Below are positions 1 to 13,500 of a stretch of 64,000 nucleotides of DNA, one piece after another. The number at the start of each line of letters is the position of its first letter. Position 1 is the first letter of the stretch. Source of the stretch: Tanytarsus gracilentus (lineage: Eukaryota; Arthropoda; Insecta; Diptera; Chironomidae); the NCBI GenBank assembly GCA_038502055.1, contig JAXRKN010000045.1:10591501-10655500 (forward strand). Reading direction: 5' to 3'. The position numbers and the translations under genes were made by a program. Below the pieces are notes generated by a model. The model did no database searches. It was not told where the DNA came from and saw nothing but the letters and a program-made list of their open reading frames with translations.

Positions 1-2530
1 CAATTCTCGAACTTGTTTTCTACATGTTTTTTCACTTTTTCTCTCTTCATCATACCATGCACACAGTGAGTCGAATTATTCAGTAAGTGTTTGCATCAAC
101 AACTTTTTCCATCATCATCAAGCGAGGAGGAAAAAATTTTCGGTTGACTTTTTCACGGTAAACAACTCAAGCGACTTTTTTCAGTGTGAAATGTGTTTAA
201 GGTAGAAAAAATTTTCCACAGAAAAAAAATTTGTTTACATCCCACAGACTTGCAGATTTTATTCATTCATGAAGGTTTAATTTATTTACTTTTTGGCATG
301 TAGAATCTTGAATGAAAATAATTTTTTCCGAAAATGTGAGAGTTTAATATTTTTTAAAAATTTAATTCAAGTCTAAAAATAATTTAAATTTTTTCAAGTA
401 CTCAAAAATTCATCATTTTAAATTTTAATTCTCATAAAACTATGTTGAATGTTCCAAAAATCACGGAAAAGATATTCAATCAAAATAATGTCTCGAAAAT
501 GCTTTTGTTGCCTGCAATAAAGCTTGATTTATGTGCTCTAATATTAGTTTCATAATAAAACATTATCTAGAACGACATTGGAGGTGAGCATCCGACACAG
601 CAGCCAAAAATCTCATATGGTTGGAATATTTATTAAATGTGTGACGAGTTTCCTTCGTTCGACAGACTGTTGGGGATATTTTTGGCAATTTAAATACTTG
701 AGAGTGAAAATTGAAATTTTCAATTTATTAAGAAGTAATTTTATAAAAATTTTAAATTTTAATATCAATAAATTTTTGCAAAAAATTTGTGTCAAAATTA
801 TTGCGCCTGATTTTTATGCAACTTCAACAATTGAGAAAAAAAAATTTAAATTAAAAATACTCAATTTTTGTTATGACGCTTCTGAAAAGTATTTAAATCT
901 CCCTTGGAGAGCACTGTCAGCATGTCTCTTTCATGTGTATCATCATATCACGTCACGTACCAACATCCGTGGAATTACATGGAATTTATATATTATTTGA
1001 TATGTCAAACTGTATCGTACCACAGTCGTTTGGCTAGGATGCAATGGCACGAGACTGCTCGAGTATTATTCAAAATTTTCAAGAGAATCGTGATGCTACG
1101 CATAGGCTTTGTCATCGTCCATGGTTCATGCAATAATTGAATTTTTTACTTCAATTAAAGCCAAATTTGACCATTTTATGGTTTGAAAAAAGTGCGAATT
1201 ATTAATTAATGAATTTTAATTTTTGTTTGTTGAAGAGATTGTTGTACAATGTTTCACTAGAACGAGATAAAAAATTAAATTACAAATCAAATTTTTTGTT
1301 TCAAAATATGCAAATTAGTTAAATATTTAAATCTCTTTGAAGTTGTGCAATTTTCAACATTTTACCTTATAAAAATATTTTAATTCTATCAAAACATGTA
1401 AAAATGTCGTGTACAAAAAAGCAGCCATCGAATCGGATATTAAATCATTGGTAATTGCCACTGTAATGTGAAATATCGGCCAATATCAAGAATTTGCCGT
1501 CATTTTTCACATACTGTGTACCGAATGTAATGTATCTATTCAAAACATATGCGAAAAAGCGTCCCTCTCGAGTTTCACCCCGCGCTCACTACGAATTCGA
1601 TCATTTGACCATCAATAAAGCTATTTAGGTATTTATTTGCGTATTATAAATCAATTTTATGGCTCGATGAAATGCTGGTGAATAAATGAAGCATGGGAAG
1701 GTAGAAAATTGGCAAAATCAGTTGATTTCTGAATTTTTTGTAATTTACCACAGGCTTTTTGCAACAATTTTAAATCACCTTAATTTAATGAAATTAAAAT
1801 CGATTTTGAATTTTTTAAAATTAATCGATTTACTTTCGAATTTATTTAATTTTTACCCCTAAATCTTATGCAACCAAGTTTAGAATAAATTCTTTCATGA
1901 AAAAATCGACGCAAAATGTCGTAAATTGACGTCAGATACGAAATAGCGATAAAAGCATCATCACTTGTTCATTTTTATCCTCTCGACGACGTATCATAGC
2001 AATAAAATCATTTCTCGGTGAAATGTGAACCATTCCATAATTTCCGGCTTATGGAATCGATGGTTCACCGTGTGTGGGAAATTTCTGTACGAGTGCAAAA
2101 AATAAATCTAAAGAATTTTTTTCAACTGTCTGTCTCGAGCGGTGATAACTTTATCAATTGACACGGTATTACAACTTCCCATACATTGTTTGGAGGTGGG
2201 AAAGAGACGAAAGATAAAACGTGGAAGTGATTAGATATGAACATAGCTGATGGCAGGTTGTATGGAGGGAAAATTGAAATATTTAAAAACTGCATTTAAA
2301 TATATGAAAATTTGAGTTTTAGTTCATTAAAATTTTTGCCTTAAAATTTTTTTGAACGACTAAAAATAATTAAAATTATTAAATTTTTACGTTTTTAGAA
2401 TTCTTATCAGACATTATCTCAGGTTATGGACATGTCTTTACAACTAACTCAGAAATAGTTCAACTAGTTTTTTTGCTCAATTACAAGAGTTTTGTCAAAT
2501 AGATAAAAAAATAGTTTTCGTACCTCCACG
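1..2530. other. Gene-free AT-rich stretch
   Basis: No reading frame here has a signal peptide, recognisable domain or plausible splice structure. The longest frame (578-1000) has no ATG start and is rich in Phe, Lys and Ile as expected of AT-rich noise. I see no tRNA, terminal inverted repeats or tandem array. It probably holds upstream sequence for the first CBM14-like gene. Confidence 0.6.
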
Positions 2531-2536
2531 GAAGCA

Positions 2537-2543
2537 TATAAAA
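2537..2543 (+). promoter_or_regulatory. TATA box of first CBM14-like gene
   Basis: TATAAAA lies 75 bases before the start codon. Overlapping TCAGT-type initiator matches follow at 2572-2586. The second gene of the pair has the same arrangement. Confidence 0.6.
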
Positions 2544-2611
2544 GAGCACGAAGGCAACCAACTGTTTAGTTTCAGATTCAGTCAGTTGTGGTGAATTGAA
2601 ATTTTCTCACT

Positions 2612-3355
2612 ATGAAATGTGAGTCGTGTGGAGATTTTCAAAATATTTTGTTAAATTGATTTTTAAATTTTCCTTAGACATAATCGTAGCTTTGAGTTGT
2701 TTGGCCTTTGCCGCTGCACAATGCCCACCTAGCGGATGCCCACCTCCAGTGCGCCCAATCAACTGTGGCATTCCCGACTGCAGTATTCTTACAAATCGCT
2801 ATCACGAAAACGCATTGTTCCCACACAGAGATCCAACCATGTACTGGCAATGCGCACCAAGTAATTAATTTGCAATTTTTATTATTATTTATTAATTTAA
2901 TTATTCGATAAAAGTCAACGCAACTCATTGGGGAGCTTTGGAACGTTTTTGTGCCTGCACGACTGTCTTCAATTTAAATGTCAGCCCACCACGTTGCACT
3001 TTCTGGTTTGAAAGCACGTGGCAACCTGATTTAGCGTGTGGCTGGACCAGTCCTCCAATCGTCCGGTAGGTTTTGAGCATTTGAATTTTAGTATTTAGTA
3101 AATTTTTAATAAAATAGTGAATGCGTTCCTGACTGTCCAAACTGTGGAGGAGATTTACCCCAACTTCCTGTCCCAACACCAACACCACCAACCACAATCC
3201 CGTAAGTTTTAAATAATTTTGATTTTAAAAATTAAATATAAAATCTTTTAAGACCGCCTAATGACTGCCCATGCACATGCCCACCCTGCATTTGGTGGCC
3301 ATGCACTCCATGTCAACCAACCAACAGATGCCCATGCAACTCTCAACGCGGTTAA
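2612..3355 (+). CDS. Secreted Cys/Pro-rich protein with CBM14-like core (copy 1)
   Basis: Five exons (2612-2618, 2678-2860, 2915-3065, 3118-3201, 3253-3355) join with GT-AG borders into 175 codons. The first exon holds only the Met, a Lys and one base. A signal peptide of about 18 residues (MKYIIVALSCLAFAAA) precedes a Cys-Pro run (CPPSGCPPP). Next is a block with the spacing of a peritrophin/CBM14 chitin-binding domain: ALFPHRDPTMYWQC, then CACTTVF, then a Cys before TFW. The tail is Pro-rich and ends in a Cys cluster containing WWPCTPC. Family knowledge suggests an extracellular chitin-associated protein (cuticle, peritrophic matrix or silk). The match to CBM14 is by pattern only and the tail is unusual. 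A paralogue lies 430 bases downstream on the same strand. Confidence 0.8.
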
Positions 3356-3710
3356 ACTCGAACATTAAAAAAATACAAATCTGCTTTAAAAATATTTTAA
3401 ATTAGATTTTAGATTCGATTTCAACAGACACATAAAAAAGTTGTTAATTATTCTCGAACGATGTTACATTAAGAAGAGACAATCGATGTCGTCCCAAAAA
3501 TAGATAAAATTAAAAATATTCTTCAATGAATTAAATTTTGTTTTGTATTATTTCGCTCTAAAGTGACGAAAATTATTTTCAATATCGCGCTTCACTTTCT
3601 TCAGTGTAATTCCGCAAAATTTGTTAGCAAACGATGTTGCAGATTTTTATCATCCGATTGACAAAGTGATTTCATTGCAATTATCTAATGTACACTACAA
3701 GTCGAAAGAG

Positions 3711-3717
3711 TATAAAA
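3711..3717 (+). promoter_or_regulatory. TATA box of second CBM14-like gene
   Basis: TATAAAA lies 73 bases before the start codon, nearly the same spacing as in the upstream paralogue, which suggests the promoter was duplicated with the gene. Confidence 0.6.
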
Positions 3718-3783
3718 GCGGACGCACGTCGAGTGAATTTTGCCTGTCAATATTTTGATATAGCGACAAGAACTGTGAACAAA

Positions 3784-4702
3784 ATGAGTGAGTGCTGAAA
3801 ATATTTTTTGTAAATTCAAAGATTTTCGTGAGAAATTGAAAAAGTTTGACTTTAATGGTTTTTGAACTGTTTAAATTATAATTCCAAGGATTAAACTTAA
3901 AAAGGTAATTTTTAATATTTTTAGGCTCGCAGTTGATTATCATCGTTAGCGGACTTCTTGCAATCGCATTAGGTCAATGTCCACCCGGAAACTGTCCACC
4001 GCCAGTTGATCCACCAAATTGTGGGGAGCCAGATTGTAGCATTCCAACAAATCGCTATCATCCCAATGCACTTTTCCCATCTGCGGATCCAAACTACTAT
4101 TATCAGTGCGCACCTATTGAAGTGGGCGTTTGGGGTCCTCTTTTGAGACCTTGTGCTTGTGGTTCAGTTTTCAATGCATTCGAGACACCAAGAAGATGCT
4201 CATTCTGGGCCGACAGAACATGGGGCGTACCTCCAGGTTGTTTGTGGCCTGTTCCACCAATTTTAAAACCATGCGACCCATGGTGAGTTTTTTAAAAATT
4301 AATTCAAGCAGTTTAATTTGAATTTAAAATTATTTTAAGGTGCCCTGACTGCAATGGACCAACACCATCAACAACATCAACGACGGGTCCTCCAGGGGGA
4401 ACTGGACCAACCGATCGTTAGTTTGAAGCGTTAACGTTATATTTCAAAATTATATTTTAAAATTTTTTTCTTTAGCAACAACCACAACCCCACCTCCAAC
4501 TGACACAACCCCTACTCCAGGTCCATGCGGTTGCCCTCCAGGATGTCCTCCATGCGTTTGGTAAAAATCAATTTTGGTAAAAATTTCAAAACTTTAAAAA
4601 CATTTTTTTTTACTTTTTTAAAGGTGGCCATGCCGTCCATGCGTTCCATGCTGGTGCAGACAGCAACAGGAGCAACAAAATCCAATGTTGAACTGGCAGT
4701 AA
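3784..4702 (+). CDS. Secreted Cys/Pro-rich protein with CBM14-like core (copy 2)
   Basis: Five exons (3784-3787, 3925-4282, 4340-4416, 4476-4560, 4624-4702) give 200 codons plus stop. The first exon is four bases, the Met plus one base. Signal peptide MSSQLIIIVSGLLAIALG is followed by QCPPGNCPPP. The core (NRYHPNALFPSADPNYYYQC, then CACGSVF) matches copy 1 and the CBM14 pattern of an aromatic DP..YYxC block followed by a later Cys-x-Cys. A linker of about 35 residues rich in Pro, Thr and Gly comes next, as in mucin-like spacers. The tail CPPCVWWPCRPCVPCWC repeats the Cys-cluster seen in copy 1. Intron positions are equivalent in the two genes, so they arose by tandem duplication. A likely poly(A) signal AATAAA is at 4840-4845. 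Chitin binding is inferred, not shown. Confidence 0.8.
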
Positions 4703-4845
4703 AATCGTTCACTCCAAAATATTTTATGAAACATCAAAATATCCCCAACACACACACACACACACATGAAACACATTTTTATTTTAATTTAAAAATCTCT
4801 GAATGATGTCACATTTAAGCAAGAGAAAAATCCGGAAGAAAATAA

Positions 4846-7800
4846 AATTTTAGATCTAAGCAAGAAAGAAACGAAAAAAGCTTTTTTAAATTAATTTTGA
4901 ATTACTGAATTTTTCTCATTTAAAATGCATGCAATCAACTTGTCGCTGTTGAGGTGAGCAACCTTAAGCTAATAAACATAGCAACGTCAAGTTTACAGTG
5001 ACACATAATCAAGATTATTTCCTGATTTACTGTATTTGCTTACTCTCATTTCAAATAACTGTGAAACAACAACGATCTGGAGGAAATTAAAATATAGAGA
5101 GAAAAATAGTTAATTTTATGTTAGAGTACAATATGTTGAAGTAATTTTCAAGCGGATATTGCCACATGACATTTTGTAAAGTTGAATTTGTTAATTAGAA
5201 AAATTTTCTCACATGTGCACTTGATGGAGTTAGAAATATTTACATTTCAATTAAAAAAATTCCCTCAACTGAATTTTTTACTTTAAATCGTAAAAAAAAA
5301 TGAATAATTTAAGAGAAAACATCCACAAAATGAACTGAAAAATAAATTATTTTGTGGCGGAAAAGAAACGAGAAAAAAAGTTAATAAAATAACTTCAATA
5401 TCAGAAGATCTGAAAACTTTTTTCTCCTCTCTCGAGAAAATCTTATAAAAAATTCAACGATTTTCCTTTTTCTCTTACACCGAATCGAATCCGTTAATCC
5501 AATTGAATATTATATAATGAGTTGATAAATGGAATTTTCTTTCTTTATGGCATGATTTTTAAGCGATGTCGAAGTTATGCAATTTGTGGAATTTTTATAA
5601 AAATAAATAGATTTATTTGGTTAAATTTTCAGAATGAAAAATAAAATATAACAGCAATTTATAAAAATTTGAATTTTTGTGAGTTTTAAAATTTTTTCTT
5701 CCTATTTTTTCATCATTTTAAATTTAAGCTTTGAGAGAGCTGAGAAAGTTCTAAAGTTTCTGTATTAAAAGTTTGGTTGAAGCTTTTTGAAGGCATTTAA
5801 AAAAATAAAATTAAGTTTCAAAGTTACTTAAAATAATTCAACTCAAAAACCAAATTTTTTACGTTAAATTCATCCTTAAACTTCAAATAATCTCCCATGA
5901 ACAAATTTTTTCATCTTGCATATTACCAAATGACTTTCCATAAGCGAAAGTCGTGATGTGCGTGAGGAAAGTAAATTTACACTTCGCAATCTCTTCACTC
6001 CCACTTATAATCATAACAATTTGCCTTCCTTACGCGCAAAAGACAAACACTCGAATCATCCGACTTTTGCATGTAAAATAATTGGATTACTGTATCAATA
6101 ATAACATGCTACGCGAGTATTAGAAGCGATCAACGATGGAAATTTTTACAGTATGCGGGTGTGAAAAAAAATTGTGAGGAAGGAAGTAATTGAGTAATCG
6201 ACAAAAAGTCTTCTTTAAACTTTTTTCTCTCTTCTCTTTTGCATGGGCTTTAAATGATGAGCTTAAGGTGCTTTAGAAAGGGATTGAAAAATGCGTGTTA
6301 AAGAATTGTTGTGCAAAAATTTAAGCGGAAGATTTTGAAAATGAAATTTGAGAGAAAGAAAATTTTTTAATGATTTTTTAAAATTTTGAATAAAAATAAA
6401 TTCAAGTTATTTTAATGAAAATTGCTCTTTTATCCCCACAGTTTCACATTAAACTTTTTCCTCCAATTATTTCTTCTTCTTCTTTTTATTCGTTCTCTAA
6501 TTAAAAATTTTTAAACCACAACCTTTCAAAGCAGTGATTCATGATTATTCCTTAATTAATTTATGGATAAAATAATCTCAAGGAAATGTTGGATGGAAAC
6601 AGGTTAAGGATTCTTCACGAATGAATTCTTTTTTTGATAATTTACAACTCGTTAAATAAAGAACTAAAATTTCCTTTATCGCAGTTTGAAGTTCAAAAGA
6701 AGCGCAGTGAATTAAGAAGGGAAAGAGTGAAAGAATGTTGAGCATGTAAATGACTCTAATGATTATAATTTTCCTTGCAACGAGAGAACATGCGAGAGGG
6801 TAGAAATAACATACAGATGAGAATGCATGAAAGGCTCACATAACAAAGGGATAATAATCTCTTTACTAATCGCTTCACATTCCATTATTTCTCGCTCATA
6901 TTTCTTCTGCTGCTCAACTACGTTTCTCTCTAGATTGCATTTCATCTCTCGAGTTCTGAGAAAAATTTTGTTCATCAAATGGCTGCGAGTGAGCGCATTC
7001 ATCATGAGGTTTTAGAAAAGTAGGAAATTTTTAAAGATATAACGGAATATTTGAATTTCAAAAAATTAAAAATCCGTTAAAATTTTTTTAAAAATGTTTT
7101 AATAAAAAATCCGTTAAATTTTTAACATAAAAAAATATTTTTAAAATTTCAAAAACCGTTAATTATTTTTAAATCGCACTCAACTCAAATAAAAATAATA
7201 ATTTTCATTTTCATGTGCATTAGTGAATAGAAATGCAACAAATTCACATGTTGATTGAGGAAAATTCCCTCAACGATATTCACAAGCACAATTTCATATT
7301 TCACACACATTAAATTGCATGCTGATGATGAAAAGAACATCAAAGAGAGTTTCATTACCGGTAATTGATATTTTTGAGGAGATGAAAATTCACTTGAGAC
7401 GGCTTGAGGTGAAATCGCATGTGAGAAAAGTCCTTGATCTTTAATTCATTTACCAATCTATTGTGCACATGCCTAAGCAAATTTCCCATCTATCACGTCT
7501 CGAGACCTAAAAGCATTTTTTTCTCACAACACAATTTTGCATCATCGCTATGCCGAAAAGAGGATTATGGTTATGATTCAGAGAGAGTGAGGGTGAAATT
7601 TCCTCTCTTGACGAAAGTTATTTATGTTCTTGCATAATTTAGCATGCTTTTAAAGTGTGTCTTCAGGCCACACATAAGAGCGAAAACGCGAAAGAATAAT
7701 TCTAAAGTCATTTTCTCGTTGTGGAAATTAATTTTGAAAAAATAAATTTCACAACACTTGGGCGCGATAAACAATTTCCTTTTTTTTCGGTGCGTGTACA

Positions 7801-10500
7801 TTAACGCTAATGAATGCCTTGCTCAAATTAAAGGACTGTTTATTTTTTGAAGAAGGAAAAGCGAGTGATAAATTATTAAATCCTTCGAGGACATCGTTTG
7901 GGTTTGTTTGTTGTGGATTTTTATATTAAATAGCTTGAAAATATTCACAGGTAAATTTTTTCATTATTGCTTAAATTTTTTTTAGCTCCGCTATTTTATT
8001 TTTTAAGTCTTTCAAAATTAAATTTTTTCTTAAGCAATTCTTTGGCATGAAATTCACAAAAAAATCCCACAAAACATAAAATAAGAATAAATTTTCCGCT
8101 AATGCAAAAACCACACATCGAAAACATACGAAATTATGCATCAATGACTCATAAATCTCTTCGCTATTCTTCTCTTCCTTTTTTAACTCGCAAATCTTAT
8201 AAAAACTGCCCTCCAGAGACGATCGTAATCATTTTTTCTCTATCTCTCTATCTAAAAATGCTTTTTGCAATAAAATTTTCTGTTTATGATTTTTCTCTCA
8301 TTCTTTTTGCATCGCTTGAGGAGAGAAATAAAAAAGGAAATTTGAAGCTCACATCGAGTTGTGGAGAGAATTGCATTTCCATTGATTTTAATGCATTTCT
8401 CTTTGGGATTTTGATGTTTGTGAATTGATAAAATTTTCATGGATATCCGTGGGTGGAATTTTAGAGCAAATAAACTTAGATTTTTATGAAATGCAGAGAA
8501 TTTTCAATTTTTTTTATAAATCAGGATGTAATTTTTAAGCGGTCGAATTCATTTGATCAATTTATTTAAATTGCTAAAAACTGATAAACGGAGCTACAAT
8601 ATTTAAAACTCTCAAAACATCAAATTTATCTTTTTAAATTTATTTTTATGATTTAATTTAAAATTTTATAAATTTCCTCCTCAACTTTCCATCCCTTTCC
8701 TTTGCAATCGATAACCAAAGAATTTCTCCAATAATTTTCTTTATTTTCTTCTTTTAATATCTTTCACAAAACAATTGCTCCCTCCAGGTTCAAGAAAATG
8801 AATTGATGTTGAAGTAAGAATGAAAAATGAAGCAAACAATAGGATGATTTTTTGCTTTTTATCTATTATTGTACACATTTCGCTTTTATGCGAGTTTTCA
8901 TTCAATGAAATCAGATCAAAAGGTAAAATAATTACATTTTTTATGAGAAGAAGTTCTATTGAAAGTAAAAATATTTTTAATGAAGGTGAAATTATTTATG
9001 GAAAATCGCTAACCTGTTTTCTTACAATATTAACCATTTCCTTAGAAGCTTAACTATTTCCTTAGAAGTTTTATCATTGCCTTCATTCCCATAAAAGAGA
9101 ATTTTCATAACATCTTTTTCAATAAAGAGCGGAGCTCTAACTGTTGAAAAACATTTTATTGAATTTTCGTCTCGAAAAAAATAGTTTTAGTATCTATCAT
9201 CAATTCAATCACCCCACCATAAAGTTATAACCATAAAAAGTCCGTCCAGACTATATCGCAATAATATCAGCTGAGAAATGTCGCGCAGACAATCCGCAAA
9301 GTAATGCGAGATCTACATACATTCCATTAAAGTGTAATCTGCGATAGCTAATCCACTCAAGTGACTTTTTAAAAGCACATTTCGTCGCTTGAGTCACGAT
9401 TATTGTCGACAATAAGATTTTATTGCCATTATTGAAAAGAAAAAGTCTTATAATGTGATTAAAATTCGATGCACATGAAACAACAAAATCAAGAGTGCAT
9501 TGAGTCATGAAAATGTGATAATCTTGTTAGAGTTATGAGGATGTCAGCCTGAGATGCAATTCATATGCTCAATATTTATACAATTTTCCCATTTCCATTG
9601 CAGGTAGCACCATAACAGTTTAATGAATTGATAACAAAATTATCAATGTATGATTGCGGTTGTCATGCAGCACATTTACATCCTGCCATTGTTATTCTAT
9701 CCTCTCTCTCTGTGACTTGTTCGTCTCGGAGGATTTTACAAGAGATTTGCATCAAATGAATTAATTAAGAGGAATTTATAATCACCGAGATGGAGTTTTG
9801 CAAGTGCAATCAAGTTTGACAATTTCACTTGTTAATCGAGGAAGCAAACAACTTAATATTTGATATGTCATGTGCGACACTAAATACAGATGACTTCTTA
9901 CCACATCCATGTTTATAGTGAGAAATAAAATTTTATAGACTCGACAATAAAGTCGCACGTGTTGCAGTAATTTTACTTAAAATTAATTTCTTTCTGTGTC
10001 ATTAAGTAGTCAAATTAAAATTTTATATTTACTTCCCACTTCATATAACGCCAAAATGATATTTAATGTTTTTTTATTGCACTTCATTTCCTTGCGACTC
10101 GTTTCATAGTCAAAATAACATTCACAATAGTTACTGCTATAAATAATCAAAGGACTTTATTGAGCATAATAATTTTCAACATAAATCAAACCAATTTTAC
10201 CATCAACAAAAAAAAGAGTAAAGTGGGCGGCAAAAATGGCTTTCTGATTCATAATTTTCTCTATAAATTGACAATTTGGCAACAGACGATTGTCGCAATT
10301 GTGATTTTTATTAACGATCATGTCATTATTGTACACGTTGTTAAATTGTCTCACGCAATAATCGTAAATAACATGAATGTGATGTTGAGAGTATAAAATG
10401 ATGGAGATGAAAATTAATCGTCGATTTTTTTTGGAATTGTTTTGATTTATAAAAAATGATTGATGTTGAATTAATTTGATTAATTTAATTTCACAAATTT
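4846..10500. other. Gene-poor interval
   Basis: I find no supported gene in this 5.6 kb. Frames such as 8102-8428 and 8820-9053 are Lys/Ile/Phe-rich without domains or partner exons. A short CA run sits just before it at about 4749-4766. A 21-base direct repeat containing ATTTCCTTAGAAG occurs twice near 9032-9073. Otherwise this is AT-rich sequence with no visible inverted or tandem structure. Confidence 0.5.
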
Positions 10501-13500
10501 TTAGTTGGTCGGTAAAGGCGGAATCTCGCCATATCTCGCGTAATCAATCCAATCATAAATTTCTTGTTGAATGCGAAGTTTTGTTTGATGTAAAACGACA
10601 TAATCAGTTTCATCAATTGAACCCATATCGCGACTATGTGATTGCACTAATTAGAAAAAATAATTAGATAGAAAAAATAAAATGATTTAATTTAACTTAC
10701 ATGACATAACCACAACTGGTGACAGAGAATTAATATCCAAACTAGGACCTAAACTACGAAGTGGATCAAATTCACCATGAGTGAAAAATGTTCGATAAGT
10801 TCCTGGATTTAACCCTCCAAAAATGTGATTTACTCCTCTTGTTGTGTCTTCGAGGAACCATGGATCCATGAAACTATGAATTTTAAGGTTTAAAAAAGTT
10901 AAATCCAAGATTAAAAAATTAAATCCAATATTTAATTTTTTTTATCATCCCAGATTAAAAAATAATTTGGCTTCGTTCAACAATAAAATTTAATCTAATC
11001 TCATAAAACCACTATTAATCTAATCTAATAAATATTTTTTAATCTTGGATTTAAATTTAATCTGATTTCAAATTATTCTTACACTTCGCTTCCAAACGCT
11101 TCAGCACACCAAGTTCGGAAGAATCTCAAATCGAACCTGTTTCCAAATGGATGACCTTGTCCATTGTTGGCTACTTGAAATTGACCTAATTGAGCGCATG
11201 AAAGCCACAAACTTTGTCTTAATCCTGTTTGAGTTAATTCTGCATTCCAGTTGACATCTTGATACTCTCTAACAAAGTCTTGATTGTTTACAGGAACACA
11301 CGCAGTTCCTCGAACCAAGTGGAAGTCATCGATGTACCATCTTGCAAAGGCATCAATCGGGTCTGATGGTGGATTTCCAGGTGTATTTAATCCCCTCATA
11401 ATTATGCATTTTTCATCGATTTCTGGATATCTCGCGTGAGAAACAAAATTTTCTCCAATATCATTAGCAATCCAGTAAATCATTCTCGCAATGTCATATC
11501 CATTGCCAATATCAATAGAACCACAAGTATTTAATCTCTGCTCAACATAACTCGAATCACCTACTTCAAACGATTCTTCAATCATTCTAAATGCATCAGT
11601 TATGACTTGACCGCACTCATTGCCTCCGATTTGTGTTATTGTCCTAAAGACATTTGCAAAATAACTTGTGTCTTCTGCGAGTGCATTGAGAGGTGCACTT
11701 GAAGCGTAAGCGCCATCAATAACACTTGGATATTTTTGTCTTGCCCAAATTGCTAAACTTCCACCGTAGTTTCTACCCCATAAAATTACAGGAGCGTCAA
11801 TGTACTGTCGCTTCATGAAGTTAGCAAATCTTCCAATATCAGCAACAGCTTGATGAACAGTTAATAATTGAAGATTCTCAAATGAAGTATCGTTTGTTGG
11901 ACGACTTTTTCCAAAGAATCGATGCTCAAGAGCTATTAAAACTCCGCCTTGTGTTCTTGCTGTATCAAAAATATTTCCCCGAGTAATAAAGTCGGAATAA
12001 ATTTCATTTCGACCTCCAATGTAAATGAAAATTGGTCCATTTTCTCGGTAAACATTTTCATTGACTAAATATCTTATGTCCCAAGTTCTTCGATCTGTCG
12101 TACGGAAATGATCAACTGGAAGATTAAACCATCGTGTTACAAATTCAGGTGGAGTTGGTGGTGGGGGTGGCGCTGGTTCTCCATATCTCGCGTATTCGAT
12201 CCAATCATGAACAGTTTGTTGGATTCTCAGTTTAGTTTGATAAAGTACGACATAATCAATGGACTCAATTGGTGCACCCATGTCGCGACCACGTGATTGA
12301 ACTGATTGAATAAAAAATTGTTTTAATCTGCAATCAAATTTTAAGATTTTTCTTACGTGACATCACAACAACTGGTGAGAGTGGATTGATATCGTTAGCA
12401 GGTCCCAATGATCGGAACGGATCCATTTCACCTTGAGTTAAGAAGAGTCTGTAAGCACCTGGGTTGAGACCACCAAAAGCTCTATTGACATCACGAATCG
12501 TGTCATCCATCCACCAAGGATCTAAGAAACTTTACAATAAACATTAACTAAATGTTTAATTTGATCAAATAATTTTTCTTACATGTCACCTCCCAATGAA
12601 TCTGCGCAATAGTTTCTGAAAAATCTCATGTCAAATCTCGATCCAAAAGGATGTCCTTGACCATTGTTGGCTGTTTGGAACTGTCCCAGTTGAGTACACG
12701 AAAGCCAAAGTCTTTGACGACTACTAATTATGTTTGAATCATCAGTCCAACTTATTCCTTGATATCTTTGAATGTAATTTTGATAGTTCATTGGAAGACA
12801 TTCAGTTCCTCGATTAAAATGAAGATCATCAATGTACCATCTAGCAAATGCATCAATTGGATCTAACGGAAGATTTCCAGGAGTGTCGAGACCTTGCATG
12901 ATTCTACACTTCTCATCAATTTGCGGGTATCTTGCAAAGGATAAGAAATATCCAATGTCAATGGAAATCCAATAAGTGAACAAAGCTAAATCAAAACCAT
13001 TGCCAACATCAAAAGCTCCGCATGTCATTAATCTCTGTTCAACATAGCTCGTATTTCCAGATTCAAAAGATTCTTCAATCATTCTAAATGCATCAGTTAT
13101 GACTTGACCACATTCATTGCCACCAATTTGTCGGATTGTATTAAAAACGTTCGGCAAGAAATCATGATTTTCAACGATGGCATTTAATGGTGCACTCGAA
13201 CCCCAAGCACCGTCAATAACGTTTGGATATTTTTGTCTTGCCCATGTGGCAAAACTTCCAGCATGTCCACTACCCCACAAAATTATTGGTGCATCAATAT
13301 ACTGACGCTTCATAAAGTTAGCAAATCTTCCAATATCAGCAACAATTTGATGAACTGTGAGCCATTGAAGATTCTCAAATGAGGCATCTGATGTTGGAAA
13401 ACTTCTTCCGAAATATCTTTCTTCAAGTGAGATCAATACACCGCCTTCTCTTTCTGCAACTTCAAACATATTTCCGCCTAATATAAAGTCAGTTCCTGCT

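Noticed and set aside
578..1000. 140-codon frame near the left end
   Set aside because: No ATG at the start, AT-driven composition, no domain and no signal peptide.
8820..9053. Possible small secreted protein
   Set aside because: Hydrophobic stretch only; no promoter, splice sites or similarity to neighbours.
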